Source: a virus. From it: 40,354 bases of DNA. Made by a program: the position numbers and the translations under genes. The first letter of the stretch is position 1. Every line of letters begins with the position of its first letter. Below the pieces are notes generated by a model that made no database searches, was not told the DNA's origin, and saw only the letters and a program-made list of their open reading frames with translations. Shown one piece after another: positions 14,304 through 22,989 of the stretch. The stretch covers positions 1 to 40,354 of the IMG/VR virus record IMGVR_UViG_3300045282_000200, one strand, 5' to 3'.

Positions 14304-14393
14304 GTGACCGTCCATGACTGGCTGCAAGCCACCCTGCAATCCGTCACTGTCGCGCTACTCCTCGTCCTCATCTTCAGGAAGCGGGGAACATGA
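14304..14393 (+). CDS. 29-residue membrane peptide
   Basis: GTG start 4 bases after the previous stop. VTVHDWLQATLQSVTVALLL, then VLIFRKRGT, one membrane helix with a positive C-terminal flank. ATGA coupling to the next gene. Confidence 0.45.
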   Translation: MTVHDWLQATLQSVTVALLLVLIFRKRGT

Positions 14394-14929
14394 CGCTGAC
14401 GGAAGTGTGTCCTGACCTCCAAGCCTGGCTTAGCGTCCTCGGCGAGCTCATCACCGAACCCGACACCCAACCCACCATCGGCCGCACCGCACCCGGCAGT
14501 ACGCCCCCATGGAACACAGCCGCAGCAAACGCCATGATGGACATCCACGCCCTCGTTCGCGAACTCGAACAAAACTTGCGCTACCAGGTCACCGGCACTT
14601 TGATCGTCCGCGGCGGCTCCCACGGCAACACCGTCGCAGCGTTGGAAACCATTCCCCGTCTTGCTGAAGCTGTCCCCCGCGATGTTGCCGAACAGCACGC
14701 CCATTTGATCTCCCGGCAGATCACCATCGTCATGCAGCTACCGGCGATTGACCTGGAGGAACGGTGGCGGCCAGTACCGGCACCATGCCCCCGCTGCCAG
14801 CGGCCCATGCTGCGAGCCTGTCTCCGTGACGGCCGTGTCGGCTGCCTCGGCTGCACGCACAGGGGTCAGATGATGCCCGGCACCGTCAGCGACGGCTACA
14901 TCCAATGGGACGACGGAGAACTCACATGA
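14390..14929 (+). CDS. 179-residue helical protein with zinc ribbon
   Basis: Residues 1-125 are mostly helical (LQAWLSVLGELI; ALVRELEQNLRYQV). The C-terminal third has CPRCQRPM and CLGCTHRG, a clear four-Cys ribbon. Architecture of an actinophage regulatory or packaging accessory protein, but I do not recognise the family. Coupled to both neighbours. Confidence 0.6.
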   Translation: MTLTEVCPDLQAWLSVLGELITEPDTQPTIGRTAPGSTPPWNTAAANAMMDIHALVRELEQNLRYQVTGTLIVRGGSHGNTVAALETIPRLAEAVPRDVAEQHAHLISRQITIVMQLPAIDLEERWRPVPAPCPRCQRPMLRACLRDGRVGCLGCTHRGQMMPGTVSDGYIQWDDGELT

Positions 14930-15141
14930 ACGACTTGCGCTGCGCACGCTGCCAAATCGAGTGGTACTACATCAAAGAAAAAGCGGCTACAGACCCCGAC
15001 TACGCAGTCCTCGCGAAAGAAGGCATGATCCTAGGTGCCGCAGACGTCATCTACGAAGGCCGCACCCTCTGCGTGAAACATCTCATCGGCCATATCCGTC
15101 TCCAACTCAGAGACGCGCCGCTCGAAGCCCTCGACGGCTGA
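14926..15141 (+). CDS. 71-residue protein with CxxC
   Basis: MNDLRCARCQIEWYYIKEKA begins with a Cys pair; another Cys and His come later (TLCVKHLIGHIR). The C-terminus is amphipathic. ATGA overlap with the previous gene. Probably a small zinc-binding protein. Confidence 0.5.
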   Translation: MNDLRCARCQIEWYYIKEKAATDPDYAVLAKEGMILGAADVIYEGRTLCVKHLIGHIRLQLRDAPLEALDG

Positions 15142-15160
15142 AGCGTGTCACCATGAACGG

Positions 15161-15499
15161 GTGGACGTCGACCTCACCCTCACCGAAGCCACCACCCTCA
15201 TGAACCCCACCATCAGCGAACCACAACTACGCGCCATCATCCGCGCCCTCCACATCCCCCACACCGGCACCCGGCCCAACGGCCACCCAGGACGCCCCGC
15301 CCTCACCTACCCAGCCAGCCAGCTCATGCAACTCCACGCCGCGCTAGTGCCATGGCTCGGGATAACGTACAGTAATGGGCACGCGACGCATCTCTCTGAA
15401 AGCGTCACGCTCCATGTCAAGCCCCCGGCGGAAGACATGATCAGCCTGATGCGTAAGTACCGGAAACTGAATGGCCCGGACCGCGGGCACAACGACTGA
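15161..15499 (+). CDS. 112-residue winged-helix-like protein
   Basis: From GTG 15161 (ATG 15200 is the alternative; neither has a good ribosome site). VDVDLTLTEATTLMNPTISE, then PQLRAIIRALHIPHTG and PALTYPASQLMQLHAAL resembles a MerR/HTH-type fold with a wing. Ends with MRKYRKLNG and overlaps the HNH gene by 29 bases. A DNA-binding role next to the packaging site is plausible. Confidence 0.5.
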   Translation: MDVDLTLTEATTLMNPTISEPQLRAIIRALHIPHTGTRPNGHPGRPALTYPASQLMQLHAALVPWLGITYSNGHATHLSESVTLHVKPPAEDMISLMRKYRKLNGPDRGHND

Positions 15500-15773
15500 A
15501 CGTGGCTACGGCTACGACCACCAGCAAACCCGAGCCTGGTACATATCCCAATGGCGGCCAGGCCAGCCCTGCGCCCGCTGCGGCCAAGGCATATGGACGC
15601 TGGCCAAGTACATACTCGGCAGGCGAGTCTCCATGGTGGACCTCGGGCATAACGCCACACGCACTGCATACACCGGACTCGAACACCGGGCATGCAACAG
15701 GGCAGACGGCGCACGGCGGAAGAACAGCAAGCGCACACCAGTACGCACAGCACCAGCATCACGACAGTGGTAG
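15471..15773 (+). CDS. HNH endonuclease beside terminase
   Basis: 100 residues. Zinc and active-site pattern: Cys34-x2-Cys37 (PCARCGQ), DLGHN (57-61), then LEHRACNRADG (His72, Cys75, Asn76) and a basic tail. HNH proteins next to terminase genes are required with the large subunit for cos cleavage in many cos phages, so this supports cos-type packaging. Start ATG 15471, inside the end of the upstream gene. Confidence 0.8.
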   Translation: MARTAGTTTERGYGYDHQQTRAWYISQWRPGQPCARCGQGIWTLAKYILGRRVSMVDLGHNATRTAYTGLEHRACNRADGARRKNSKRTPVRTAPASRQW

Positions 15774-16062
15774 TCGTAGCACCCATCACACACAGTGACC
15801 ACCCTTTCCCGGCCGGCCGTACGGAAAATACAAACGCACGATTAGATGACCATCCCCACGGCACGGTCACCCTCCGGAGCGAATCGCCACCCTCCGTCAC
15901 CATCCAACCGGATGACCGCAGTCTGGCGTCCCCCCCCCTTGTGTCCGCGCGGCGACTGTGCGTGACCGGCTCACATAAAAACCCTTTCAAAATTTTCCTG
16001 CCGTCCTTGTGTTCGAATTTCTGCGGACTTGTTCGATTTTTTCTGGGGGTGTTCGAATTTCT
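15774..16062 (+). other. Non-coding block before terminase, candidate cos/pac site
   Basis: About 290 bases without a supported gene. Holds an imperfect dyad around TTTCC, GGCCGGCC (15811-15818) and GGAAA, a run of nine C at 15930-15938, an AT-rich stretch near 15974-16000 (unusual here), and 20-base-periodic GTTCG repeats from 16011. It lies between HNH and small terminase, where cos or pac sites are usually found. Confidence 0.55.
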
Positions 16063-16080
16063 GTGAGCAAGTTCGGGCCG
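16011..16080 (+). repeat. Four GTTCG repeats at exact 20-base steps
   Basis: GTTCGAATTTCTG starts at 16011, GTTCGATTTTTTCTG at 16031, GTTCGAATTTCTG at 16051 and GTTCGGGCCG at 16071. The first and third are identical for 13 bases; the fourth is inside the small terminase gene. Steps of 20 bases are about two helix turns, so bound protein would lie on one face. Likely a terminase or regulator binding array. Confidence 0.75.
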
Positions 16081-16344
16081 GTGGAGACGGCGGTCCGGCG
16101 GGATCTGCGGCGGTTGCCTGCGGCTTCGCGGGGTTGCACGCTGGCGGCGTCGGCGCTGGCGCTGGCGCAACTGCTGGATGAGGCGGAGCCGAGCGTGACG
16201 ACGGATAAGCGGATGGCGGCGGCGGCGCAGGCTGCCCGGGAGTTGCGGTCGACGATGGGTGACCTGCTGAAGGATGCGCCGGCGGCGAGGAGCGGGATCG
16301 ATGACCTCCGTGCTCGCCGTGCCGCGCGTTCCGCTGCTGGGTGA
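16063..16344 (+). CDS. terS: Terminase small subunit (probable)
   Basis: 93 residues from GTG 16063. KFGPVETAVRRDLRRLP, then LAASALALAQLLDEAEP and KRMAAAAQAARELRSTMGDL form the short helical pattern of actinophage small terminases, which recognise packaging DNA. The start lies inside the 20-base repeat array. Overlaps the large subunit gene by 44 bases. Confidence 0.7.
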   Translation: MSKFGPVETAVRRDLRRLPAASRGCTLAASALALAQLLDEAEPSVTTDKRMAAAAQAARELRSTMGDLLKDAPAARSGIDDLRARRAARSAAG

Positions 16345-17743
16345 TCAGCGGCCGCGGCTGTCGTCGTTGCCGCTGGCTGACAGCCGGACGCAGGGTGACG
16401 ACGCTGTCGAACTGGCGCGGCAGGCGGGGCTGGTACTGGATGACTGGCAGCGGTATGTGCTGCGGCAGGCGCTGGCTACGCGTGGCGGGAAGTGGGCGGC
16501 GTTTGAGGTCTGCCTGATCGTGTCGCGGCAGAACGGCAAAGGCAGCGTTATCGAGGCGCTTGAGCTGGCGGCGTTGTTCCTGTTCGACGACGTGCAGCTG
16601 ATCTTGCATTCGGCGCACAAGTTCGACACGGCCGCGGACGCGTTCCGCCGGATCCTGGCGCTGATCGAGTCCAACCCGGATTTCAGCCGTGAAGTGAAGA
16701 AGGTTGTCCGGTCCCACGGCTCGGAGTCGATCGAGCTCCATAACGGGAAGCGGCTCCGGTTCATTGCCCGCTCGAGCGGTTCGGGTCGCGGGTTCGCTGC
16801 CGACCTGGTCATTCTCGATGAGGCGTTCAATATCGGCGAGGACGCGATGGCGTCGATGCTGCCGACAATGAGCACGCGGCCGAATCCGCAGGTGTGGTAC
16901 ACGTCAACTGCCGGGATGCCTACATCGGTGCAGCTGGGACGGGTACGCGGCCGCGGGGTCGCTGGCGGTGACCCGTCGCTGGCGTTTTTCGAGTGGTCCG
17001 TCGATTCCGGCGGTTATGACGCGGCGGACCCTGCTGAGTGGGCGAAAGGCAACCCCGGGCTCGGGATCCGGATCACTGAGGATTACGTCGAACTTGAGCG
17101 GGCTGCGCTGGCACCGGAGGATTTCGCGCGGGAACGCCTGGGGGTCGGCATGTATCCGACCGACCTCGCGGACGCGTGGCAGGTGATATCGCGGGATGCG
17201 TGGCTGTCGCTGACAGATGCACTGTCGGTGCCGGATGATCCGGTGTGTTTCGCGGCGGATGCGATGCCGGGAGGTTCACACGCCGCGATCGGCGTCGCGG
17301 GGCGCCGTTCTGACGGTTTGCTGCATGTCGAGGTCGTCGACCACAAGCCCGGTACGGCGTGGGTCGTTCCCCGCCTGGTGGAGCTCGTCCGCAAGCATGA
17401 TCCGTGTGCGGTCGTGGTCGACGCCACAGGGCAGGCCGCGAGTTTGATCGGGCCGCTCGAGCAGGCCGGGATTGAAGTTCTGGCACCGGCGGCGCGTGAT
17501 GCGGGTAAGGCGTGCGGCCAGTTCTTCCAGGCGGTCACTGATAGCCGGGAGATTCGGCATCGCGGGGATTCTGCGCTTGCGTCGGCGCTGGGCGGGGCGC
17601 AGACACGGCCGCTGGGCGATGCGTGGGCTTGGGCGCGTCGTTCAGCGGCCGTGGACATCAGCCCGCTGGTCGCGGTCACGCTCGCGGCGTGGGGTCATGG
17701 CGTGAAAGCCCCGGTCGCCGATCCGGGCGTCTGGATCATCTAG
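16301..17743 (+). CDS. terL: Terminase large subunit
   Basis: 480 residues from ATG 16301 with GAGGAGCGGG upstream. N-terminal ATPase with a variant Walker A SRQNGKGS (75-82) and Walker B DLVILDE (168-174), followed by FNIGEDAMASML. The C-terminal nuclease half shows CFAADAMPGG and VVVDATGQ, with conserved Asp residues. It pumps DNA into the prohead and cuts it. The variant Walker A is typical of this actinophage and HK97-like family. Confidence 0.95.
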   Translation: MTSVLAVPRVPLLGDQRPRLSSLPLADSRTQGDDAVELARQAGLVLDDWQRYVLRQALATRGGKWAAFEVCLIVSRQNGKGSVIEALELAALFLFDDVQLILHSAHKFDTAADAFRRILALIESNPDFSREVKKVVRSHGSESIELHNGKRLRFIARSSGSGRGFAADLVILDEAFNIGEDAMASMLPTMSTRPNPQVWYTSTAGMPTSVQLGRVRGRGVAGGDPSLAFFEWSVDSGGYDAADPAEWAKGNPGLGIRITEDYVELERAALAPEDFARERLGVGMYPTDLADAWQVISRDAWLSLTDALSVPDDPVCFAADAMPGGSHAAIGVAGRRSDGLLHVEVVDHKPGTAWVVPRLVELVRKHDPCAVVVDATGQAASLIGPLEQAGIEVLAPAARDAGKACGQFFQAVTDSREIRHRGDSALASALGGAQTRPLGDAWAWARRSAAVDISPLVAVTLAAWGHGVKAPVADPGVWII

Positions 17744-17752
17744 GGAGACATC

Positions 17753-17977
17753 GTGCGGACACCGGTTGTGCTGCTGCTGCTTGCCATGGCCGGGTTTATC
17801 GGCGGTGCGGCCCTGATCGGCGTGTGGGCTATCGGGCTTGCGGTCATGACGGTGTCGGTCGCTGGCGCGTATTTCGCGTTGTTCTATGACTGGCCGGATG
17901 TGAAGCCGGGCGTGCATCTGGTTCCATCTGCGAGGTCGGTTGCTGACGTTCTTGAGCGGGCGCGTGCCGCGTCGTGA
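17753..17977 (+). CDS. Two-helix membrane protein between terminase and portal
   Basis: 74 residues from GTG 17753, with AGGGAGA upstream. Two hydrophobic segments (5-23 and 28-46), then a short soluble tail. The position between terminase and portal is common for small actinophage membrane proteins of unknown use. Stop overlaps the portal start by 4 bases. Confidence 0.6.
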   Translation: MRTPVVLLLLAMAGFIGGAALIGVWAIGLAVMTVSVAGAYFALFYDWPDVKPGVHLVPSARSVADVLERARAAS

Positions 17978-19422
17978 GGCTGATTGACCGCTGGACGCGG
18001 CGTGCCGGCTACTGGGAGGGGATGGCGTCCGGCGCCGCTGTCTTCACCTCCACGTACGGGTCGTCGAATAAGGAAGCGGTCCTGCCGCAGGTGACGGCGT
18101 GGGCGCAGCAAGAATACGGCTCCAACTCGGTCGTCTTCAGCGCGATCCTTTTGCGGCTGATGCTGTTCTCTGAGGCGTTGCTGTGCTGGCAGCACCTGGA
18201 CGACAAGTCACTGTGGGGTTCCGTCACCGACATGCGGACCAAAGGCTCGAGCGCCCTTCGGCTGTTGCAGGAGCCGTGGCCGGACGGGTCGACGGGTGAA
18301 TTGCTGGTCCGGATGGAACAGGACGTGTCGCTGGTCGGCACCGCGTACATCTGGAAGGTTCCGGATGAGCCGCTGCTGGTCCGGTTGCGACCGGACTGGA
18401 CGACGATCATTTCCGAGTTGGTGAATGTGCCGGGCGGCGGGCAGTACCGGCGCCGCGTCGGGTACTGGGTTGAACCGCCGAAGACGGTCCTGGATCAGGG
18501 CAAAGGCCAGTTTTATCCGGCGGATGAGGTGGCGGCGTGGGCGCCGATCCCCGACCCGCAAGCCGCGTTCCGCGGCATGAGCTGGCTGACACCGGTGTAC
18601 CGGGACGTCAAGGGCGACGACGGGATGACGACGTACAAAATCAAGTACCTCGACAATGCTGCCAGCCCGAACATGCTGATCAAGTACGCGCAGAAACTGC
18701 AGCCCGGCACTGTTGACGCGGTGCGGGAGCGGATGCAGGCCCGGTACGCGGGACCGGATAACGCGTTCAAGACCCTGGTCCTGGATCAGGGCGCGGATGC
18801 GACGGTGATCGGCAACAGCCTGCAGCAGATGGACTTTTCCGGGGTGGCGGCTGCGGGTGAGCAAAGGATTCTGGCTGCTGCCATGGTTCCCGGGGTCCTG
18901 GTCGGTCTCGAACCACTGCGCGGGGCCGGCCGGGGCTACCAGGAGTCGATGCAGAAGTTCGCGAACATCTGGGCGCGGCCGCAGTGGCGCAGTGCGTGCG
19001 GTGCCTTGTCGAAGCTTGTGGCCGTCCCTGACGGGTCGCGGCTGTGGTTCGACGCTAGCGATATCGCGGCGCTGCAAGACGGCGAGATGGAAAAAGGGCA
19101 GACCGCCCTCGTCAAAGCGCAGGCACTGCTGGCACTGTCGCAGGCCAATTACACCCACGAGTCGTCGGTCGCGTACATCACATCGATGGACCCGGCGACC
19201 CTGAAAGAAAACCCCATCCCGGTCGCGCCGCCGTCGCAGCCGGTGCAGCATCTGCTGCCGCAAACCCAGCCCGGTGTCACCGCGTCTCCGTTGCCGCCAG
19301 CCAGCCCCAGGCTGCCCGTAGGGCCGGCATCACCCGGGCAGGGCGGCGACGGCCGCAGGCCCATCCCCCGCGCTACAGCGGCGCGGAGGGCGATCACGAC
19401 CGGCGCGAACGGTCATGGCTGA
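17974..19422 (+). CDS. Portal protein
   Basis: 482 residues from GTG 17974. Shows portal features: FSAILLRLMLFSEALLCWQH near the start, GTAYIWKVPD, ADEVAAWAPIPDP, then MVPGVLVGLEPLRGAGRGYQ and a helical C-terminal part with a Pro-rich tail. It forms the dodecameric ring at one vertex through which DNA passes and where the tail joins. Overlaps the protease gene by 8 bases. Confidence 0.9.
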   Translation: MRLIDRWTRRAGYWEGMASGAAVFTSTYGSSNKEAVLPQVTAWAQQEYGSNSVVFSAILLRLMLFSEALLCWQHLDDKSLWGSVTDMRTKGSSALRLLQEPWPDGSTGELLVRMEQDVSLVGTAYIWKVPDEPLLVRLRPDWTTIISELVNVPGGGQYRRRVGYWVEPPKTVLDQGKGQFYPADEVAAWAPIPDPQAAFRGMSWLTPVYRDVKGDDGMTTYKIKYLDNAASPNMLIKYAQKLQPGTVDAVRERMQARYAGPDNAFKTLVLDQGADATVIGNSLQQMDFSGVAAAGEQRILAAAMVPGVLVGLEPLRGAGRGYQESMQKFANIWARPQWRSACGALSKLVAVPDGSRLWFDASDIAALQDGEMEKGQTALVKAQALLALSQANYTHESSVAYITSMDPATLKENPIPVAPPSQPVQHLLPQTQPGVTASPLPPASPRLPVGPASPGQGGDGRRPIPRATAARRAITTGANGHG

Positions 19423-20641
19423 ATCCGGCACCGAACGCCTCCACCAGTACTGGGTCCACGGTGAAGGCGCAGCCAAAATCGGGTGGGGTGCCCCCGGCGA
19501 CTTCGACCGCTGCGTCCTGCACCTGTCGAAGTACATCCGGGACGCCAAGGGTTACTGCAACCTTGCGCACCACGCCGCCCTCGGGATTTACCCGGCGACG
19601 CATGCGAAAGAAATGGGAAGGGCGGCCGTGGCCGATAACAAGCCGTACGGCGACGTCAAGTACGCCGACCCCAAAAACGGGAAATACCCCGTCGACACCG
19701 AGGCGCATGCGAAGGCGGCGTGGTCGTACATCAACATGCCGAAAAACGCTGCCCAGTACCCGATGAACGGCGTAACGCTCAGTGAGGTGAAGGGCCGGAT
19801 CATGGCGGCATGCAAGAAGTTCGGCATCGAGATCAGCGACGACTCATCCCGCGGCGACACCGTGCCGCCGATGCCGTTTGTCCGGTCGTTCCCGCTGCAA
19901 GACATTTCCATCCGTGCTGGCGGTGACGGCCGCACCGTCGACGCCTACGCGACCGTGTTCGACACGCCGGCGCCGATCCACGATAAGGACGGCGACTACA
20001 TCGAGGTGATTGACCGGCGGGCGTTCGACCGGATCCTGCCGAAGCTGGCGCCGTCGGGTAGCCGGTCGGGGTGGCGGCTGGGCGTGTTCTACAACCACGG
20101 CATGACGATCCACGGCACCCCGTCGGACCGGCATTCGATGCCGATCGGCGTCCCCCTCGAAGTGAAGGCCGACGACCACGGCCTGTTCACCAGAACCCGC
20201 TACCACAAGGGCGAACTCGCCGACCAGGTGCTCGAGGCGATCCGCGAAGGATCCCTGTCCGGCTATTCGTTCTCAGGTGCGTTCCACCGGTCCACGCCGC
20301 TCGTCCCTAGGGGCGGGTTCCGCCCCGACCGGGCCGGCAATTTGCCGACGGTGCGGAGGACTGAAAGCACGCTGCGCGAGTACGGCCCGACGCCGTTCCC
20401 CGCGTACGCGGACGCCGACATCATCGGCGTCAGATCTGAGCAGATCATGGCTCAGCTCGACCACATCACCGAATTGCTGCGCTCCGGCACTCCCCTCGGG
20501 GACTTGCCGGAGCTTTCCGCCGCTCCCAATGAAGGGGACTCGGCGTCCGAGGACTCGCACATCGTGCGCTCCGGTCGGCCAGTGAAGCAGGTAATCCAGG
20601 CCAACAGGTCGGATTTCCTGCAAAGGCAGCACCGGAGGTAG
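19415..20641 (+). CDS. Prohead protease with extra N-terminal domain
   Basis: 408 residues. Residues 155-345 form a HK97-type serine protease: VDAYATVFDTPAPIHDKDGD, His228 in FYNHG and the LSGYSFSG motif (281-288) with the nucleophile Ser. Before it lies about 150 residues: QYWVHGEGAAKIGWG, CNLAHHAALG and a block near 83-140 resembling what I recall as DUF6582. The protease matures capsid and scaffold. A separate scaffold gene is not seen; the C-terminal region may serve. Confidence 0.85.
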   Translation: MAESGTERLHQYWVHGEGAAKIGWGAPGDFDRCVLHLSKYIRDAKGYCNLAHHAALGIYPATHAKEMGRAAVADNKPYGDVKYADPKNGKYPVDTEAHAKAAWSYINMPKNAAQYPMNGVTLSEVKGRIMAACKKFGIEISDDSSRGDTVPPMPFVRSFPLQDISIRAGGDGRTVDAYATVFDTPAPIHDKDGDYIEVIDRRAFDRILPKLAPSGSRSGWRLGVFYNHGMTIHGTPSDRHSMPIGVPLEVKADDHGLFTRTRYHKGELADQVLEAIREGSLSGYSFSGAFHRSTPLVPRGGFRPDRAGNLPTVRRTESTLREYGPTPFPAYADADIIGVRSEQIMAQLDHITELLRSGTPLGDLPELSAAPNEGDSASEDSHIVRSGRPVKQVIQANRSDFLQRQHRR

Positions 20642-20643
20642 CT

Positions 20644-22113
20644 GTGACCGCAGTTGACGACCGGACCGCGACCGCGGCTCCGGATGATGAGGCACGCGCC
20701 CGGCAGACGGCGCTCCGTGCCCAGTACCGCACCCTGCAGGAGCAGGAATCCCGGCAGCGTTCCATCGTCGCCGAGCTCGCGAAGATCGACGACATCCCTG
20801 AGCCTGACGACGGTGACCTGTCGTGGCAGGGGACGCTGATCACCGAGCACGACGACCTGGATGTCCTCGCCGAGCCGTTGCGGAAGCGGGCGAAGGACAT
20901 GGAACGTGTCCGCGCTGCGCACGCGAATCCGGCGAACCGTGAGGGCCCGGAGCGGACCCCGGATCTGGTGACGAGCAATGTCATCAAGGATGACCCGTTC
21001 CGTGAGATGGACCGGGTGTCGCGTGGCCTGGTGGAACCGATGGAGGTCCGTGGCCGTGCCCAGGACGCCATCGAGTTTTACTCGCACCGCGGTGATCTGA
21101 CGCATGATTTCGCGGAGAACGCGGCTCAGATGGCGCAGGACCAGTTCCTGGGTCAGGCGAACGTGGCGCGTCACATCCTCGAAACCGGCAGCCCTGACTA
21201 TTACGACGCGTTCCGCGCGTACCTGTCGGACCCGGCGAAGTACTCAGCCCGTGCGTCACTGACGCTGACCAGCGCGAATGGTGGTTATTTGCTGCCGTTT
21301 GTCCTGGATCCGACCATCATCTTGACCAACTCGGGATCGGCGAATCCGTGGCGCCGCATCTCGAACATCAAGCAGACAACGAGCTCGACGTGGAACGGCG
21401 TCAACTCCGCTGGTGTCACCGCGGCGTGGCTCGCTGAGGCAACCCCCGTCATCGACCAGGCGCTGACGGTCGGTCCCGTCGTTGTCACTCCGAGCAAGGC
21501 TGCTGCGTGGGTCTACGGATCGTACGAAGTTCTCGAAGATACAGATTTCGGGCAGCAGCTGCCTCGCTTGCTGGCAGATGCGAAGGACCGGCTCGAGGAG
21601 GCGGCGTTTGCCACCAACACGACCGCTGGTATCCCGATCGGCATCGTCCCTGCCGCGACCACGGTGGTGACGACCGGTACGACGCTGGTGATCGCACTGG
21701 CCGACGTGTACGCCGTTCAGGCCGCCCTGCCGGCAAGGTTCCGGAACAGTCCGAGTGCGGCTTGGGTTGCGAACGTCGCGCAGATCAACAGGATCCGGCA
21801 GCTTGACACCGCGGGTGGTTCGTCGTTCTGGACGAACCTCGGCAAGGGTCAGCCGGAAACCCTGCTGGGTGCCCCGATTTACGAGTCGACGACCATGTCC
21901 GGGACTGTCGCGTCAGGTCAGCTCGAAGCGATCTTCGGGGACTTCTCGCAGTACATCATCGTGGACCGCGTCGGCGTGTCCATGATTTACGACCCGCTGG
22001 TTCAGGGTGCGGGCGGCATCCTGCCGTCCGGTCAGGCCGGATGGTTCATGTTCTGGCGGGTGGGCGCGAACCTGACCACGGTCAACGGGTTCCGCGTCAT
22101 GAAGGGCGCCTAA
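20644..22113 (+). CDS. HK97-like major capsid protein
   Basis: 489 residues from GTG 20644. Residues 1-200 are a helical, charged delta/scaffold region probably removed by the protease. The mature HK97 fold begins near LTLTSANGGYLLPFVLDPTI and includes the E-loop area (TAAWLAEATP), SYEVLEDTDFGQQLP and the P-domain up to FRVMKGA. It builds the icosahedral shell. Confidence 0.93.
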   Translation: MTAVDDRTATAAPDDEARARQTALRAQYRTLQEQESRQRSIVAELAKIDDIPEPDDGDLSWQGTLITEHDDLDVLAEPLRKRAKDMERVRAAHANPANREGPERTPDLVTSNVIKDDPFREMDRVSRGLVEPMEVRGRAQDAIEFYSHRGDLTHDFAENAAQMAQDQFLGQANVARHILETGSPDYYDAFRAYLSDPAKYSARASLTLTSANGGYLLPFVLDPTIILTNSGSANPWRRISNIKQTTSSTWNGVNSAGVTAAWLAEATPVIDQALTVGPVVVTPSKAAAWVYGSYEVLEDTDFGQQLPRLLADAKDRLEEAAFATNTTAGIPIGIVPAATTVVTTGTTLVIALADVYAVQAALPARFRNSPSAAWVANVAQINRIRQLDTAGGSSFWTNLGKGQPETLLGAPIYESTTMSGTVASGQLEAIFGDFSQYIIVDRVGVSMIYDPLVQGAGGILPSGQAGWFMFWRVGANLTTVNGFRVMKGA

Positions 22114-22126
22114 CCGCCTAGTGGTT

Positions 22127-22160
22127 GTTCCCGGCCGCGTCCCCCGTCGCGGCCGGGAAC
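22127..22160 (+). terminator. Hairpin after capsid gene
   Basis: GTTCCCGGCCGCG (22127-22139) pairs perfectly with CGCGGCCGGGAAC (22148-22160) across 8 bases. There is no T run after it, so it is more likely an attenuator or mRNA-stabilising hairpin between capsid and accessory genes than a full stop. Confidence 0.65.
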
Positions 22161-22179
22161 ATCAGACAGGAGACAGATC

Positions 22180-22395
22180 ATGGCCGCAAGGTTCGCCACC
22201 GTCGGCTACACGTACGTCAACGCCGCCGGCGCGTCGGTCACGATCCTGCCCGGCGTCACCCGCGACTCCGTGACCGACGCCACCGAGATCGCTATCTTCG
22301 CGGCGAACTGGACGGCGACCGTCCCCACCGCCGCGACGATCGGGCAGACACTGTCCGGGTGGGAAGCGTCATATCCCAAAGGACAGGTGAGCTGA
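22180..22395 (+). CDS. 71-residue beta-rich head-accessory protein
   Basis: MAARFATVGYTYVNAAGASV and AIFAANWTATVPTAATIGQT suggest a small beta protein. Directly downstream of capsid, preceded by ACAGGAGA. Position and size fit a decoration or cement protein, but the family is not recognised. Confidence 0.5.
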   Translation: MAARFATVGYTYVNAAGASVTILPGVTRDSVTDATEIAIFAANWTATVPTAATIGQTLSGWEASYPKGQVS

Positions 22396-22653
22396 ATGGC
22401 GTACCAGGCAACCGACACGTTCGTAGCCGAGATCGACGGCGCCCCCGTCGCTGTCCAGCGGGGTACCGTCCTCGCACCGGATCATCCGGTGGTGAAGGCA
22501 CTCGGGAAGACAGCACTGTTCACGCAGGTCACCATGGATGATGAGGCGCCGAAGAAGAAGCGTGGCCGCCCTTCCAACGCCGACAAGGCCGCAGCTGCGG
22601 CTGCCGAAGAGAACGGCGACAGCGACGACGGGGACGACGGGGACGACGGGTAA
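22396..22653 (+). CDS. 85-residue protein with AT-hook and acidic tail
   Basis: N-terminal 50 residues are a folded domain (VAEIDGAPVAVQRGTVLAPD), followed by KKKRGRPSNADKAAAAAAE, which includes the AT-hook core RGRP, and a DSDDGDDGDDG end. Basic-then-acidic layout suggests DNA or capsid-surface contact. The stop overlaps the next start by 1 base. Confidence 0.6.
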   Translation: MAYQATDTFVAEIDGAPVAVQRGTVLAPDHPVVKALGKTALFTQVTMDDEAPKKKRGRPSNADKAAAAAAEENGDSDDGDDGDDG

Positions 22654-22985
22654 TGCCGACACCGCCGGGCTACAAGATCTGGGAAAACGCGACCGCCCTC
22701 ACCGTCAGCACCACGCTCACCGGGTTTTACGACACCACCGGGTACACCAATATCTTGCTGTCAGCCGTTATCGCGAACTCGACGGGCACAACCACGTTCA
22801 CGATCGAGGGCAGTTTCGACGGCACCACCCTCGACGCGACGATGGTGTACACCCCGGCAGTGACCGCGTCGACTGGCGTGGCCGGGACAGTGTTCGCAGT
22901 CCAGCATCCCTTCATCCGGTTCAGGGTCGTCCAGGCGACCGCGACCGCGACAACCAGCACTTTCTTCGTCCAGTCAAGGGCGTGA
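22653..22985 (+). CDS. 110-residue beta-sandwich-like protein
   Basis: MPTPPGYKIWENATALTVST is followed by strands rich in Thr, Val and Phe (TFTIEGSFDG, FIRFRVVQATATATT). The pattern fits a small jelly-roll or Ig-like decoration protein. No enzyme motif. Confidence 0.5.
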   Translation: MPTPPGYKIWENATALTVSTTLTGFYDTTGYTNILLSAVIANSTGTTTFTIEGSFDGTTLDATMVYTPAVTASTGVAGTVFAVQHPFIRFRVVQATATATTSTFFVQSRA

Positions 22986-22989
22986 TGAG

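Noticed and set aside
16009-16062. Earlier GTG start for the small terminase
   Set aside because: It would translate the repeat array into 18 residues unlike the family and has no ribosome site; GTG 16063 gives the expected start.
15307-16170. 287-residue minus-strand frame across the terminase spacer
   Set aside because: Composition is atypical, it opposes HNH and terS, and it has no ribosome site or known motif.
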